A DNA stretch of 64,000 nt from Micromonospora globbae (GTDB lineage Bacteria; Actinomycetota; Actinomycetes; Mycobacteriales; Micromonosporaceae). The stretch is taken from the NCBI RefSeq assembly GCF_003610785.1, contig NZ_RAQQ01000013.1, positions 62,001 to 126,000 of the forward strand, in the 5' to 3' direction. The number at the start of each line of letters is the position of its first letter. The first letter of the stretch is position 1. Below are positions 1-7,362 of this stretch, in pieces. The notes under the pieces are model-generated. The model saw only the letters and a list, made by a program, of their open reading frames with translations. It had not been told where the DNA came from and searched no databases. The position numbers and the translations under genes are program-made.

Positions 1-1936
1 ACTTGCCGGCCACCGGCGCCTTGACCTCCGACTTGACCCGCGGCGCCGTCCGGCTGCCGCCGCACTTCGTGGTCGCCGAGTTGTCGCCGACGGGGCACCG
101 GGCGGCGTCGACGGCGGCCCGGGCGACCTCGGTGCTGACCCGCTTCTCGCAGCGCGGGTTGGCGATGTCCAGCTTCTTGCCGTCCAGGTCGCGGATCTCC
201 TGCACCGGGATCGGCTCGCAGTACTTGCCGTCGGCGGCCAGGGTGGCGTACGCGTTGGCCAGCTCCAGCGGCGTGGTCGCCGAGACGCCGAGGGTGAAGG
301 AACCCCAGTCGTGGGCGTATTCCTTGTTGTTGGCCCACTGGTTCTCCTTGCTGACCCGGAACTGGATGCCGAGCCGCTTGGCCACGTCGACCACGTTCTC
401 CGCGCCGATCTGCTGCTGCAGCGGCACGAAGTAGGTGTTGATGGAGGCGCTGAACGCGCTCCACATGTTCTGGACGCCGCCGGCCTTCTTACCGGAGTTG
501 GTGGGGCAGTAGAAGTGGGTGCCCGGGCACGCGGCGGGGCTGCCCTGCTCGACGATGTACTCCGACCGGAAGGTCTGCGGAGCGTTCATCGTGTAGCTGA
601 GCGGGATGCCCTTCTCCAGGGCGGCCACGATCGTGAAGATCTTGAACGTCGAGCCCGCCTGGTAGCCGACGATCCCGTCACCGCCGGTGAGCAGCGGGTT
701 CACCGTGTTCGGGTAGTTGCCGCGCTTGCCCTTCTTCCGCTGCTTGGGATCGCTGTGCGGCTTGTTGGCCGGGTTCTTCGGGTCGTCCAGCTTGAAGTTC
801 CGGTTCACGGCGAGCGCCCGCACCCGGCCGGAGCCGGGCTCGACGACCGCCACCATGGCCGCTTCCTTGCTGTTCACGCTCTTCGCCCTGCGGACGGCCT
901 TGTCCGCGCCCCGCTGCGCCTGCGCGTCGAGGGTGGTGATGATGGAGTAGCCACCGCTCTTGAGGCGCCGCTCCCGGTCGTACGACGTGGAGCCGAACGT
1001 CTCCTGCTGCAACCACCAGCGGTAGAAGTAGTCGCAGAAGAAGCCCCAGCCCTTCTCGTTGGTGGCGACGCAGCCGTTCGGCTGGCGCTTGCCCGCGACG
1101 TTCAGCGGGGTGGCCTTGGCGGCCTCCCCCTCCTCCTTGGTGATGGCGCCGATCTTGACCATGTTGTCGATGACGTAGTTGCGCCGGTCCAGCGCGAGCT
1201 TCTTGCCGCTCTCGGTGGTCGGGTCGTTGGTCGTGGGCGCCTTCACGAGGCCGGCGAGCAGCGCGGCCTCCGGGATCGTGAGGTTCTTCGGACTCTTCTG
1301 GAAGTAGACCCGGCTGGCGGCGTAGATGCCGTACGCGCCGTTGCCGAAGGAGGCGATGTTCAGGTAGCGCTCGAGGATCTCGTCCTTCGAGAGCTCCTTG
1401 TCGATCTGGATGGCGTAGCGCATCTCGCGCAGCTTGCGGGCGCTGGTGTCCTCGGTCGCGGCGACCACGTCGGCCGGATGGGTGGCCGTGTACGCGATGG
1501 CCAGCCGGACGTACTGCATGGTAAGCGTGGAGGCGCCCTGCTGGGAGCTCGCGCCGGACTGGTTGTTGATGAAGGCGCGGGCGACACCGTTGATGTCGAC
1601 GCCGTTGTGCTTGTAGAAGTCGTGGTCCTCCGCCGCGATGATGGCCTTCTGCATGTGCGGCGAGATGTCGGCCAGCTTCACGTCCTTGCGGAACTCGTCG
1701 TACAGCGTGGCGACCACCGTCTTGCCGTCCGACGCGTACAACGTGGTGATCTGCGGTGCCCGCGACACCGTCAGTTCCTTCGGCAACGCGCCGAAGGTTT
1801 CGGCTCCGGCCTTCGCGGCCAGCCCGGACATCGCCACTGCGGGGAAGGCCGCCGCTGCGACCACCACACCGGCCAGCAGGCCACAGATGAGTAGCGATGC
1901 GGCGTTGGTCAGCACATTGTGGTCACGTTTCCGCAT
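1..1936 (-). CDS. ponA2: Bifunctional penicillin-binding protein (PonA2-like), 3' end cut by window
   Basis: Class A PBP that polymerises and cross-links peptidoglycan at the outer face of the membrane. Reading from the ATG at 1936, a short cytoplasmic start is followed by one membrane segment (about residues 13-36). The GT51 transglycosylase signature EDHDFY lies at residues 103-108. The transpeptidase nucleophile motif STFK is at 429-432 and the second motif SIN at 498-500. The last complete codon in the window is the Lys (residue 645) of an expected K[TS]G motif, so the end of the transpeptidase domain and any PASTA tail are missing. GAGGTGAC upstream of the ATG is a good ribosome site. 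It is divergent from the WhiB gene, as ponA2 is from whiB4 in mycobacteria. Family call sure; the PonA2 orthology rests on synteny. Confidence 0.93.
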   Translation of the reverse strand, partial: MRKRDHNVLTNAASLLICGLLAGVVVAAAAFPAVAMSGLAAKAGAETFGALPKELTVSRAPQITTLYASDGKTVVATLYDEFRKDVKLADISPHMQKAIIAAEDHDFYKHNGVDINGVARAFINNQSGASSQQGASTLTMQYVRLAIAYTATHPADVVAATEDTSARKLREMRYAIQIDKELSKDEILERYLNIASFGNGAYGIYAASRVYFQKSPKNLTIPEAALLAGLVKAPTTNDPTTESGKKLALDRRNYVIDNMVKIGAITKEEGEAAKATPLNVAGKRQPNGCVATNEKGWGFFCDYFYRWWLQQETFGSTSYDRERRLKSGGYSIITTLDAQAQRGADKAVRRAKSVNSKEAAMVAVVEPGSGRVRALAVNRNFKLDDPKNPANKPHSDPKQRKKGKRGNYPNTVNPLLTGGDGIVGYQAGSTFKIFTIVAALEKGIPLSYTMNAPQTFRSEYIVEQGSPAACPGTHFYCPTNSGKKAGGVQNMWSAFSASINTYFVPLQQQIGAENVVDVAKRLGIQFRVSKENQWANNKEYAHDWGSFTLGVSATTPLELANAYATLAADGKYCEPIPVQEIRDLDGKKLDIANPRCEKRVSTEVARAAVDAARCPVGDNSATTKCGGSRTAPRVKSEVKAPVAGK

Positions 1937-2341
1937 CCAGGTCACCTCGACAGGGTACGCGAACAGAGAACGAGGGGCGCTGGGGCGTCTTTTCCCCATT
2001 TCCTGCGCGCGCTGCCCTCGTTGTGCTAAACGCACGACCCCTGGTGCGTGGTTGCGTGGGACCTGGCGCCGAGTCTCCCTCGTACGGAGGGGGCACCGCT
2101 GCGTTTTCACGTACTGCGGCCGGGTATGCGGCGGTCAACGGCTCGAGAAGCCGGGAGTGTCCGGAATGATGGATTTGGCCGACAACGTTGCGTAATCGGG
2201 TGACTACAGAGCATGATGGGGGACGGCGACAGCGCCACATGTCGTCCGTACCGCCTTGGGGAAGGCCGGGCGGGCGATCGGGGGGATTGCCGGCTGACGC
2301 GTGACGAGGTCGGTAGGTACTGCAAGGGGGGACGTGTACAC
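1937..2341. promoter_or_regulatory. 405-bp divergent region between ponA2-like and wblA
   Basis: No gene is supported here. For wblA (+), TTGCGT at 2188-2193 and CATGAT at 2212-2217 are separated by 18 bp, giving an inferred leader of about 120 nt before the ATG at 2342. AAGGGGGGA just upstream is its ribosome site. For the minus-strand PBP, TACCCT (complement of about 1950-1955) precedes the ribosome site. The long wblA leader is a plausible place for regulation. Promoter calls are by eye only. Confidence 0.4.
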
Positions 2342-2659
2342 ATGGGCATGATCGCTGACTGGCCGTCGCTGGCGGCGTGTCAGAACGGGGACCCGGACGC
2401 GCTGTTCGTTCAGGGCGCCGAACAGAACGTGGCGAAGCGGATCTGCCGGAGCTGCCCAGTTCGGTACGAGTGCCTGGCCGACGCGCTCGACAACCGCATC
2501 GAGTTCGGCGTGTGGGGTGGCATGACCGAACGCGAGCGGCGGGCGCTGCTGCGCCGTCACCCCCAGGTGACGAGCTGGCGCAAGATGTTCGAGGCGGCCA
2601 TGAAGAAGAACGCCAAGGAGAAGGCCGGCAAGGACCGGATCCTGGTCACGACCGGCTGA
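2342..2659 (+). CDS. wblA: WhiB-family iron-sulfur regulator (WblA/WhiB4-like)
   Basis: A 105-residue transcription factor binding a redox-sensitive [4Fe-4S] cluster. The four cluster cysteines are C13, C35, C38 and C44 (CX21CX2CX5C). The GVWGG turn at residues 56-60 is the family hallmark, followed by a basic C-terminal tail that contacts DNA. The ATG at 2342 follows an AAGGGGGGA ribosome site, and longer in-frame extensions upstream lack one. Its neighbours (class A PBP on one side, paired ArsA-type ATPases on the other) are those of Streptomyces wblA and mycobacterial whiB4, which supports that subfamily. WblA controls differentiation and oxidative-stress genes in Streptomyces; that role is inferred here. 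Its 3' end overlaps the convergent ATPase gene by 14 bp. Confidence 0.93.
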   Translation: MGMIADWPSLAACQNGDPDALFVQGAEQNVAKRICRSCPVRYECLADALDNRIEFGVWGGMTERERRALLRRHPQVTSWRKMFEAAMKKNAKEKAGKDRILVTTG

Positions 2660-3794
2660 TCGCCGCGCCGATCGTCCGCAGCCCGTCGACGTCGTGGACG
2701 TCGGCGGGCTGCGCCGTCACCGACACGGTCGGCACCTCGGGGAACGCCTCCGTGAACCGCGCGGCGACCTCGCGCTCGCGTACCGCCTGCCGCGCGAGCG
2801 CGGCGTGCGCCCGCAGCACGTCGACGGTGCCCTCGTGCCCACCGATCTCGGCCAGGCGGTCCGCGGCGGCCCGGCTGGTAGCGGCGTCCAGCTCCGGCAC
2901 CGCCGGCCGGTGCACCCGGTTGAGCACCAGCCCGGCCAGCGGCATCCGCTCGTCGCGCAGCCGCCCCGCGAAGTAGGCGGCCTCCCGGACCGCGTCCGGC
3001 TCCGGCGCCGCGACCAGCAGGAACGCCGTCTCCCGTGCCTGGAGGATGCGGTACGTCTGCTCGGCGCGCTGCCGGAAGCCGCCGAACATCGAGTCGAGAG
3101 CGGCCACGAACCCGGAGAGGTCCGTGAGCAGTTGGGCGCCGAGCACCTTCTGCACGACCTTCGAGAACATGCCGAACGACGCGGTGACCAGGCTGAACAT
3201 GCTCCGGCCGCCGGTGCGGGCCGGGGCGAGCAGCATCCGCAGCATCCGCCCGTCGAGGAACCGGGAGAGGCGGGCCGGCGCGTCCAGGAAGTCCAGCGCC
3301 GAACGGGACGGCGGGGTGTCCACCACGATGAGGTCCCACTCGCCCCGGGCGTGCAGCTGACCCAGCTTCTCCATCGCCATGTACTCCTGCGTACCGGCGA
3401 AGGTCGAACTCATCGCCTGGTAGAAGGGGTTGGCGAAGATCTCCGCCGCCTTCGCCGGGTCGGTGTGCTGCAGCACCACGTCGTCGAAGGTCCGCTTCAT
3501 GTCCAGCATCATGGCGTGCAGCTCGCCGCCGCTGTCCTCGACGTCGATCCCCTTCACCTGGCGGGGCGTGTTGTCCAGCTCGGTGAGGCCGAGCGACTGG
3601 GCCAGGCGGCGGGCCGGGTCGATCGTGAGCACCACCGTGCGACGCCCGTGCCGCTCCGCGGCGCGCAGCGCCAGCGCGGCGGCCGTGGTGGTCTTCCCGA
3701 CCCCACCGGCGCCGCAGCACACCACGATCCGCACGCCCGGATCAGCGAGGATCTCGTCGACGTCCAACGGTGGCGCCGCGTCTTCGGAAGGCAC
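2646..3794 (-). CDS. ArsA/Get3-type ATPase, first of a pair (Rv3680-like)
   Basis: P-loop ATPase of the SIMIBI class related to Get3/ArsA, 382 residues. The Walker A region reads CGAGGVGKTT, so the signature Lys of the deviant Walker motif (GKGGVGKT) is Ala here, while the second Lys is intact. A switch-like DTPPS stretch and an LTIDPARRL stretch are visible. I place the start at GTG 3794 rather than TTG 3797, because TACGCT lies exactly 6 nt upstream of it, the leaderless arrangement used by several genes here. The partner ATPase lies just upstream at 3852-4829. In M. tuberculosis the equivalent pair forms a complex tied to redox and cell-envelope stress; the same pairing is inferred. Anion transport is not supported: no membrane partner is nearby. 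Confidence 0.88.
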   Translation of the reverse strand: MPSEDAAPPLDVDEILADPGVRIVVCCGAGGVGKTTTAAALALRAAERHGRRTVVLTIDPARRLAQSLGLTELDNTPRQVKGIDVEDSGGELHAMMLDMKRTFDDVVLQHTDPAKAAEIFANPFYQAMSSTFAGTQEYMAMEKLGQLHARGEWDLIVVDTPPSRSALDFLDAPARLSRFLDGRMLRMLLAPARTGGRSMFSLVTASFGMFSKVVQKVLGAQLLTDLSGFVAALDSMFGGFRQRAEQTYRILQARETAFLLVAAPEPDAVREAAYFAGRLRDERMPLAGLVLNRVHRPAVPELDAATSRAAADRLAEIGGHEGTVDVLRAHAALARQAVREREVAARFTEAFPEVPTVSVTAQPADVHDVDGLRTIGAAISRS

Positions 3795-3800
3795 CAATCG

Positions 3801-3806
3801 AGCGTA
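3801..3806 (-). promoter_or_regulatory. Leaderless-type -10 box of ArsA-type ATPase 1
   Basis: Reads TACGCT on the minus strand, followed by CGATTG (6 nt) and GTG at 3794. The spacing puts transcription start at or next to the start codon. There is no ribosome site. Confidence 0.55.
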
Positions 3807-3851
3807 TCGGGCCGACCCGGTCCGTGCGCCCGTGCCGACGGCAGGTGTGAG

Positions 3852-4829
3852 TCAATCGGCCCGCCGCAGGGCGTCGGCCAGGACGTCCAGCCCGTCCCGG
3901 TCGACCCCGTCCGGCAGCAGCGGCAACTCGGTCAACGGCAGCCCCAACTCGACCAGGTCGGCGCGGAGGGAGTCCTCCAGCTCCCGGCGGATGACCTGGT
4001 CGCGCGCCTCGTCGTGCAGGCCCGCCACGGTGTCCCGGTCCGCCGGCAGCCCGGCGGCGACCAGCCCGCGCTTCAGCTCGGCGGCGGTGACCGCCCGGCC
4101 GGCCGGCAGCGGTGGCCGGGTGCCGTTCACGATGATCCGACCCACCGGGAAGCCGTACGACGTCAGCTCGGCGATGGCGTCCACCGTCTCCTGGACCGGC
4201 ATCTCCTCCAGCAGGGTGACCACGTGCACGGCGGTCATCGGGGAGCGCAGCAGCGCCGCCACCCCCTCGCTCTGCGTCTTGATGGGGCCGACCTTGGCCA
4301 GCCGCGCCGTCTCCGCCGTCACGTTGAGGAACCGGCCGATCCGGCCGGTGGGCGGAGCGTCCAGGACCACCGCGTCGTAGACCCGGCGCTGGTCGACCGT
4401 CCGGGTGGTCGCCTCCTTCACCTTGCCGGTGAGCAGCACGTCCCGCAGCCCCGGCGCGATGGTGGTGGCGAAGTCGATGGCCCCGAACTTGCGCAGCGCC
4501 CGGCCGGCCGCGCCGAGCTTGTAGAACATGTCCAGGTACTCGAGCAGCGCCAGTTCGGCGTCCACGGCGAGGGCCCGGACCTGTCCGCCGCCGGGCGCGT
4601 CGGTGAGGTGCCGCTCCTCGTACGGCAGCGGGTCGGTGCCGAAGAGCTGGGCGATGCCCTGCCGGCCCTCGACCTCGACGAGCAGGGTGCGCCGGCCGCC
4701 GGCGGCCAGCGCCAGGGCCAGCGCCGCGGCCACGCTCGTCTTGCCGGTGCCGCCCTTGCCGGTCACCACGTGCAGGCGGGCCGGCCATCCGGTACCAGCC
4801 GGCTCGGCCGGTCGCTGCTCTGCTCGCAC
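3852..4829 (-). CDS. ArsA/Get3-type ATPase, second of a pair (Rv3679-like)
   Basis: 325-residue SIMIBI ATPase. Its Walker A is GKGGTGKTS near residue 24, so it keeps the signature Lys that its partner at 2646-3794 lacks. VLDAPPTGRIGRFL is the switch II region. The pair is therefore likely an asymmetric heterodimer; this is inference supported by the conserved gene pairing in actinobacteria. Translation starts at GTG 4829, six bases after TAGGCT. The gap to the next gene downstream is 57 bp and contains that gene's own leaderless box, so the two may be made both from one message and separately. Confidence 0.88.
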   Translation of the reverse strand: MRAEQRPAEPAGTGWPARLHVVTGKGGTGKTSVAAALALALAAGGRRTLLVEVEGRQGIAQLFGTDPLPYEERHLTDAPGGGQVRALAVDAELALLEYLDMFYKLGAAGRALRKFGAIDFATTIAPGLRDVLLTGKVKEATTRTVDQRRVYDAVVLDAPPTGRIGRFLNVTAETARLAKVGPIKTQSEGVAALLRSPMTAVHVVTLLEEMPVQETVDAIAELTSYGFPVGRIIVNGTRPPLPAGRAVTAAELKRGLVAAGLPADRDTVAGLHDEARDQVIRRELEDSLRADLVELGLPLTELPLLPDGVDRDGLDVLADALRRAD

Positions 4830-4835
4830 CCGTCG

Positions 4836-4841
4836 AGCCTA
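4836..4841 (-). promoter_or_regulatory. Leaderless-type -10 box of ArsA-type ATPase 2
   Basis: TAGGCT on the minus strand, then CGACGG (6 nt) and GTG at 4829. No ribosome site lies between them. Confidence 0.6.
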
Positions 4842-4855
4842 TCCAGCCGGGGCCG

Positions 4856-5662
4856 TCAGGCGACCTCGCAGACCCACCAACCCGTCTTCTGCACCACGGT
4901 GAAGCGCAGGTCCTGGTCGGCCACCTTCTCGTCGGCGGTGGTCATGGTCACCGTGGTCGAGACCGTGGCCCGGTCGCCGGTGCGGTTGTCCACCTTCGGG
5001 GTGGTCCACCGGAAGCGGGGGTTCTGGTAGGTCGACGCGTACTTCTCCACCTCGGCCACCTTCGCGGCGATCTTGTCGTCGTCGCGGGCCGAGGCGCAGA
5101 CGAGGCTCGCCGCCTTCGTCGCGTCCCGCTCCTTGTAGACGGCCGTGAGGAACTGGTCCACCGCCACGGCCGGCTCCTTGGCGCCCTCGCCGGTCTCGAC
5201 GTTGCGCAGGGTCAGGAACGCCGTGAGGCCGCCACCGAGGCAGAGCACGAGCACCACCGCCAGCGCGATCGTCGCGATGAGCGCGCCACGCTTCTTCCCG
5301 GGCGGGGCCGGCGGCGGGTACGGCGGAGGGACCGGTCCGCCCGACGGCGGGTACGGCGGAGAGCCGGGCACCGGTCCGCCCGACGGCGGGTAGGGCGGGT
5401 GGGCCGTCGCGCCCGGCGGCGGGTACGGCGGCGTCGCGGACGGCGGACCGGGCTGGGGGTGACCGGCCGGCGGCGGGCCGGGCAGCGGGGACGGGCCGGG
5501 CAGGGGCGGTTGACCGGCCGGCGGACCGGAGGCGACCGGGCCGCCCGGGGCGGCGGGGTACCCCGGGTGCCCGGGACCGGCCGGAGCGGGGGGCCGCCCG
5601 GCGTCGGGATGGGCCGGCGGCACCGCCGGACCGGTCGGGTCGCCGCTGGGTGGCTGGGTCAT
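4856..5662 (-). CDS. Proline-rich bitopic membrane protein with extracytoplasmic NTF2-like domain
   Basis: 268 residues. The first 130 or so are low-complexity Pro/Gly-rich with repeats of the type YPPSGGPVP. A basic KKRG stop-transfer, one membrane helix (ALIATIALAVVLVLCLGGGL), and about 105 extracytoplasmic residues follow. The last part has two cysteines (LVCASA and WWVCEV) that could pair as a disulfide. The ATG at 5662 follows GGGGGAGAG, a strong ribosome site; the longer reading frame upstream has none. TACCCT (complement of 5747-5752) is a possible -10. The C-terminal domain clearly resembles that of the gene at 55311-55877. Function unknown; proteins of this build are common in actinobacterial envelopes. 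Confidence 0.8.
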   Translation of the reverse strand: MTQPPSGDPTGPAVPPAHPDAGRPPAPAGPGHPGYPAAPGGPVASGPPAGQPPLPGPSPLPGPPPAGHPQPGPPSATPPYPPPGATAHPPYPPSGGPVPGSPPYPPSGGPVPPPYPPPAPPGKKRGALIATIALAVVLVLCLGGGLTAFLTLRNVETGEGAKEPAVAVDQFLTAVYKERDATKAASLVCASARDDDKIAAKVAEVEKYASTYQNPRFRWTTPKVDNRTGDRATVSTTVTMTTADEKVADQDLRFTVVQKTGWWVCEVA

Positions 5663-6045
5663 CTCTCCCCCGGGGGTGCGGCGCTCGGCGCCACCGGCGT
5701 CGAGCGTGAAGTCGAGCGGCCGGCCGCTCGCGGCCGTCCGACCGGAAGGGTAGCGGTCGATCCCGTCGCCGGTGTCGCCCCCGTGGGGCGGTCCGGCCGC
5801 GCCTGCCGCCGTCCGCGGAACGCCGGACGCGCTCGCCCGCTCGTCCGGGCCAGGCCGCCGGGAAGCGGGACGATCCCGCCGGATGTGTCGCATATGTGAC
5901 TACCAGGCCGTTGTGCGTGCGCGTCCTGTTGGCGGGACTCCGGCACCGGACCTACCGTCGTGCCGGCGCGGGGGAACCCGGTCGGGGCGGGCGTCCGGAC
6001 CGGCACAGCAGGGAGTTGACCAGGTACGACGTCCGGAGGCAGTGC
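5663..6045. other. 383-bp divergent intergenic region
   Basis: Contains the leaders of the two flanking genes and no convincing gene. A possible -10 for the minus-strand gene is TACCCT (complement 5747-5752). GGAGG at about 6034 serves the plus-strand gene. Open frames crossing this stretch lack ribosome sites and are ignored. Confidence 0.5.
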
Positions 6046-6534
6046 ATGCGCGACGCGGAGAACACCCCCCGAGCCCAGTTCCCGGCGAACGACCGGTCGC
6101 GCCGGATCGGCGCCGGTCCCGCCGGTGAGGCCGAGGGGCCGGTCGGCGGCCTGCCGGTGAACGAGCGACCGTACCGGCGCATCGCCGAGCCCGTCGAGGT
6201 GGTGCGGACGCTGCGCCGCCCGGTCGAGCAGGGCCGGGACGACGAGGAGCCCGGCTACGTCATCCACCTGCCGATCCGGGTGCCCGACCTGGCCTCGGCC
6301 ACCACGCTCGCGAGCCGGGTGGCGGTCTCCCTCGGCTTCCTGCCCGAACTGGACGCGGGCGAGACCACCGTCTCCAAGGCCGACGACCAGAACAACCGGC
6401 ACCGCGTCTTCTGCGACCTCCTGCTGCCGGACCGGTCCCGCTGCCCGCAGCGGTACGAGCACAGCGGGCCCTGCGGGGAGCTGCCGGCCGCGCCGGAGCA
6501 GCGTCCCGCACCCGGCCCGTCGGCGGGCCCGTAG
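6046..6534 (+). CDS. Hypothetical actinobacterial protein
   Basis: 162 residues, not recognised as a named family. The N-terminal 60 residues are charged and low-complexity. The core (about 70-150) contains VIHLPIRVPDLASA, a helix SRVAVSLGFLPEL, and a C-terminal stretch with three cysteines (VFCDLL, SRCPQRYEH, GPCGEL) plus histidines that might bind metal. No signal peptide or membrane helix, so probably cytoplasmic. ATG 6046 is preceded by GGAGG at a good distance and is preferred over the longer frame starting at 5896. Its stop codon TAG is part of the TAGGCT box that may drive the next gene. Confidence 0.7.
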   Translation: MRDAENTPRAQFPANDRSRRIGAGPAGEAEGPVGGLPVNERPYRRIAEPVEVVRTLRRPVEQGRDDEEPGYVIHLPIRVPDLASATTLASRVAVSLGFLPELDAGETTVSKADDQNNRHRVFCDLLLPDRSRCPQRYEHSGPCGELPAAPEQRPAPGPSAGP

Positions 6535-6537
6535 GCT
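6532..6537 (+). promoter_or_regulatory. -10 box overlapping a stop codon, for the DUF4177-ridA genes
   Basis: TAGGCT; its first three bases are the stop codon of the upstream gene. The inferred start near 6544 gives a leader of about 34 nt with GAGGGAG before the ATG at 6578. Confidence 0.45.
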
Positions 6538-6577
6538 GTGCCTCGAACGATCCGCGTATCGAGGGAGCCCTGCACCG

Positions 6578-6733
6578 ATGCAGAAGTGGGAGTACGCCAC
6601 GGTCCCGCTGCTGGTCCACGCGACCAAGCAGATCCTTGACAACTGGGGCGAGGACGGCTGGGAGCTCGTCGCCGTGGTGCCCGGTCCGAACCCGGACCAG
6701 CTCGTCGCCTACCTGAAGCGGCCGAAGGCATGA
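6578..6733 (+). CDS. Small DUF4177-type protein (Rv3678A-like)
   Basis: 51 residues, beginning MQKWEYATVPL and ending VAYLKRPKA. The pattern KWEY-(x)n-LDNWGEDGWELVAV is typical of DUF4177 mini-proteins, which are short alpha/beta units of unknown role. GAGGGAG upstream is a good ribosome site. A gene of the same size sits at this spot in mycobacteria, just before the RidA gene, which argues it is real despite its length. Its TGA overlaps the ATG of a 15-codon mini-ORF that in turn overlaps the RidA start. Confidence 0.85.
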   Translation: MQKWEYATVPLLVHATKQILDNWGEDGWELVAVVPGPNPDQLVAYLKRPKA

Positions 6734-6777
6734 GCGGGCGCGTGCGTACCGCCGGGTGGGACGGGGTGGCGGCATGA
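6730..6777 (+). other. 15-codon mini-ORF bridging DUF4177 and RidA genes
   Basis: Starts in an ATGA overlap with the upstream stop (6730-6733) and ends in an ATGA overlap with the RidA start (6774-6777). It would encode MSGRVRTAGWDGVAA. It may serve as a translational relay; it may also be chance. An analogous arrangement occurs at 63475-63531. Confidence 0.3.
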
Positions 6778-7235
6778 GCAACGGTCCCCACGCGAAACTC
6801 GCCGAACTCGGCCTCCAGCTGCCCGAGGTGGTGCCGCCGGTGGCCAGCTACGTCCCGGCCGTGCAGTCGGGCCGGCACGTCTACGTCTCCGGGCAGCTGC
6901 CGATGGCCGAGGGGAAGCTGCTCGCCACCGGCAAGGTCGGCGCCGGTGTCTCCGCCGACCAGGCCAAGGACCTCGCGCAGCGCTGCGCGCTCAACGCGCT
7001 GGCCGCCATCGACTCGCTCGTCGGCCTGGAGAACGTCGTGAAGGTCGTGAAGCTGACCGGCTTCGTGGCGTCGGCACCCGGGTTCACCGGCCAGCCGGCC
7101 GTCATCAACGGAGCCTCCGACCTGTTCGGCGCCGTCTTCGGCGAGGCGGGCCGGCACGCGCGCAGCGCCGTCGGCGTGGCCGAACTGCCCCTCGACGCCC
7201 CGGTCGAGGTCGAGGTGATCGTCGAGGTCGCCTGA
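6774..7235 (+). CDS. RidA/YjgF/YER057c family protein
   Basis: 153 residues. RidA proteins are trimeric enamine/imine deaminases that remove reactive 2-aminoacrylate-type intermediates. This one resembles the Rv3678c-like subgroup: KLAELGLQLP..PPVASYVPAV at the start, VYVSGQLP, and a C-terminal LPLDAPVEVEVIVEVA strand. The usual substrate-binding Arg near residue 105 of the enzyme subgroup (CxR) is not seen in that form, so the precise activity is open. Start at ATG 6774, coupled by ATGA to the preceding mini-ORF. Cytoplasmic. Lies between DUF4177 and the hydrolase gene as in mycobacteria. Confidence 0.88.
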   Translation: MSNGPHAKLAELGLQLPEVVPPVASYVPAVQSGRHVYVSGQLPMAEGKLLATGKVGAGVSADQAKDLAQRCALNALAAIDSLVGLENVVKVVKLTGFVASAPGFTGQPAVINGASDLFGAVFGEAGRHARSAVGVAELPLDAPVEVEVIVEVA

Positions 7236-7349
7236 CCCCGAGCGGCCCCGTCCCGCGATCCCGCGGGCCCCTCGCGGACGGAAGTTCGTGAACGGGCACA
7301 AACCCCCGGGACCTGCCTGCAAGATCGCGGGGAGGTGCGGGCGGGGCCG

Positions 7350-7355
7350 TACGAT
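7350..7355 (+). promoter_or_regulatory. Leaderless-type -10 box of MBL hydrolase
   Basis: TACGAT followed by 7 nt (CGCAGCC) and ATG 7363, with no ribosome site at usable spacing in that gap. Confidence 0.6.
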
Positions 7356-7362
7356 CGCAGCC

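Noticed and set aside
2694..5030. 778-codon plus-strand frame over the two ArsA-type ATPases
   Set aside because: The minus strand encodes both ATPases with intact P-loops; the plus frame is Arg/Gly/Gln-rich noise.
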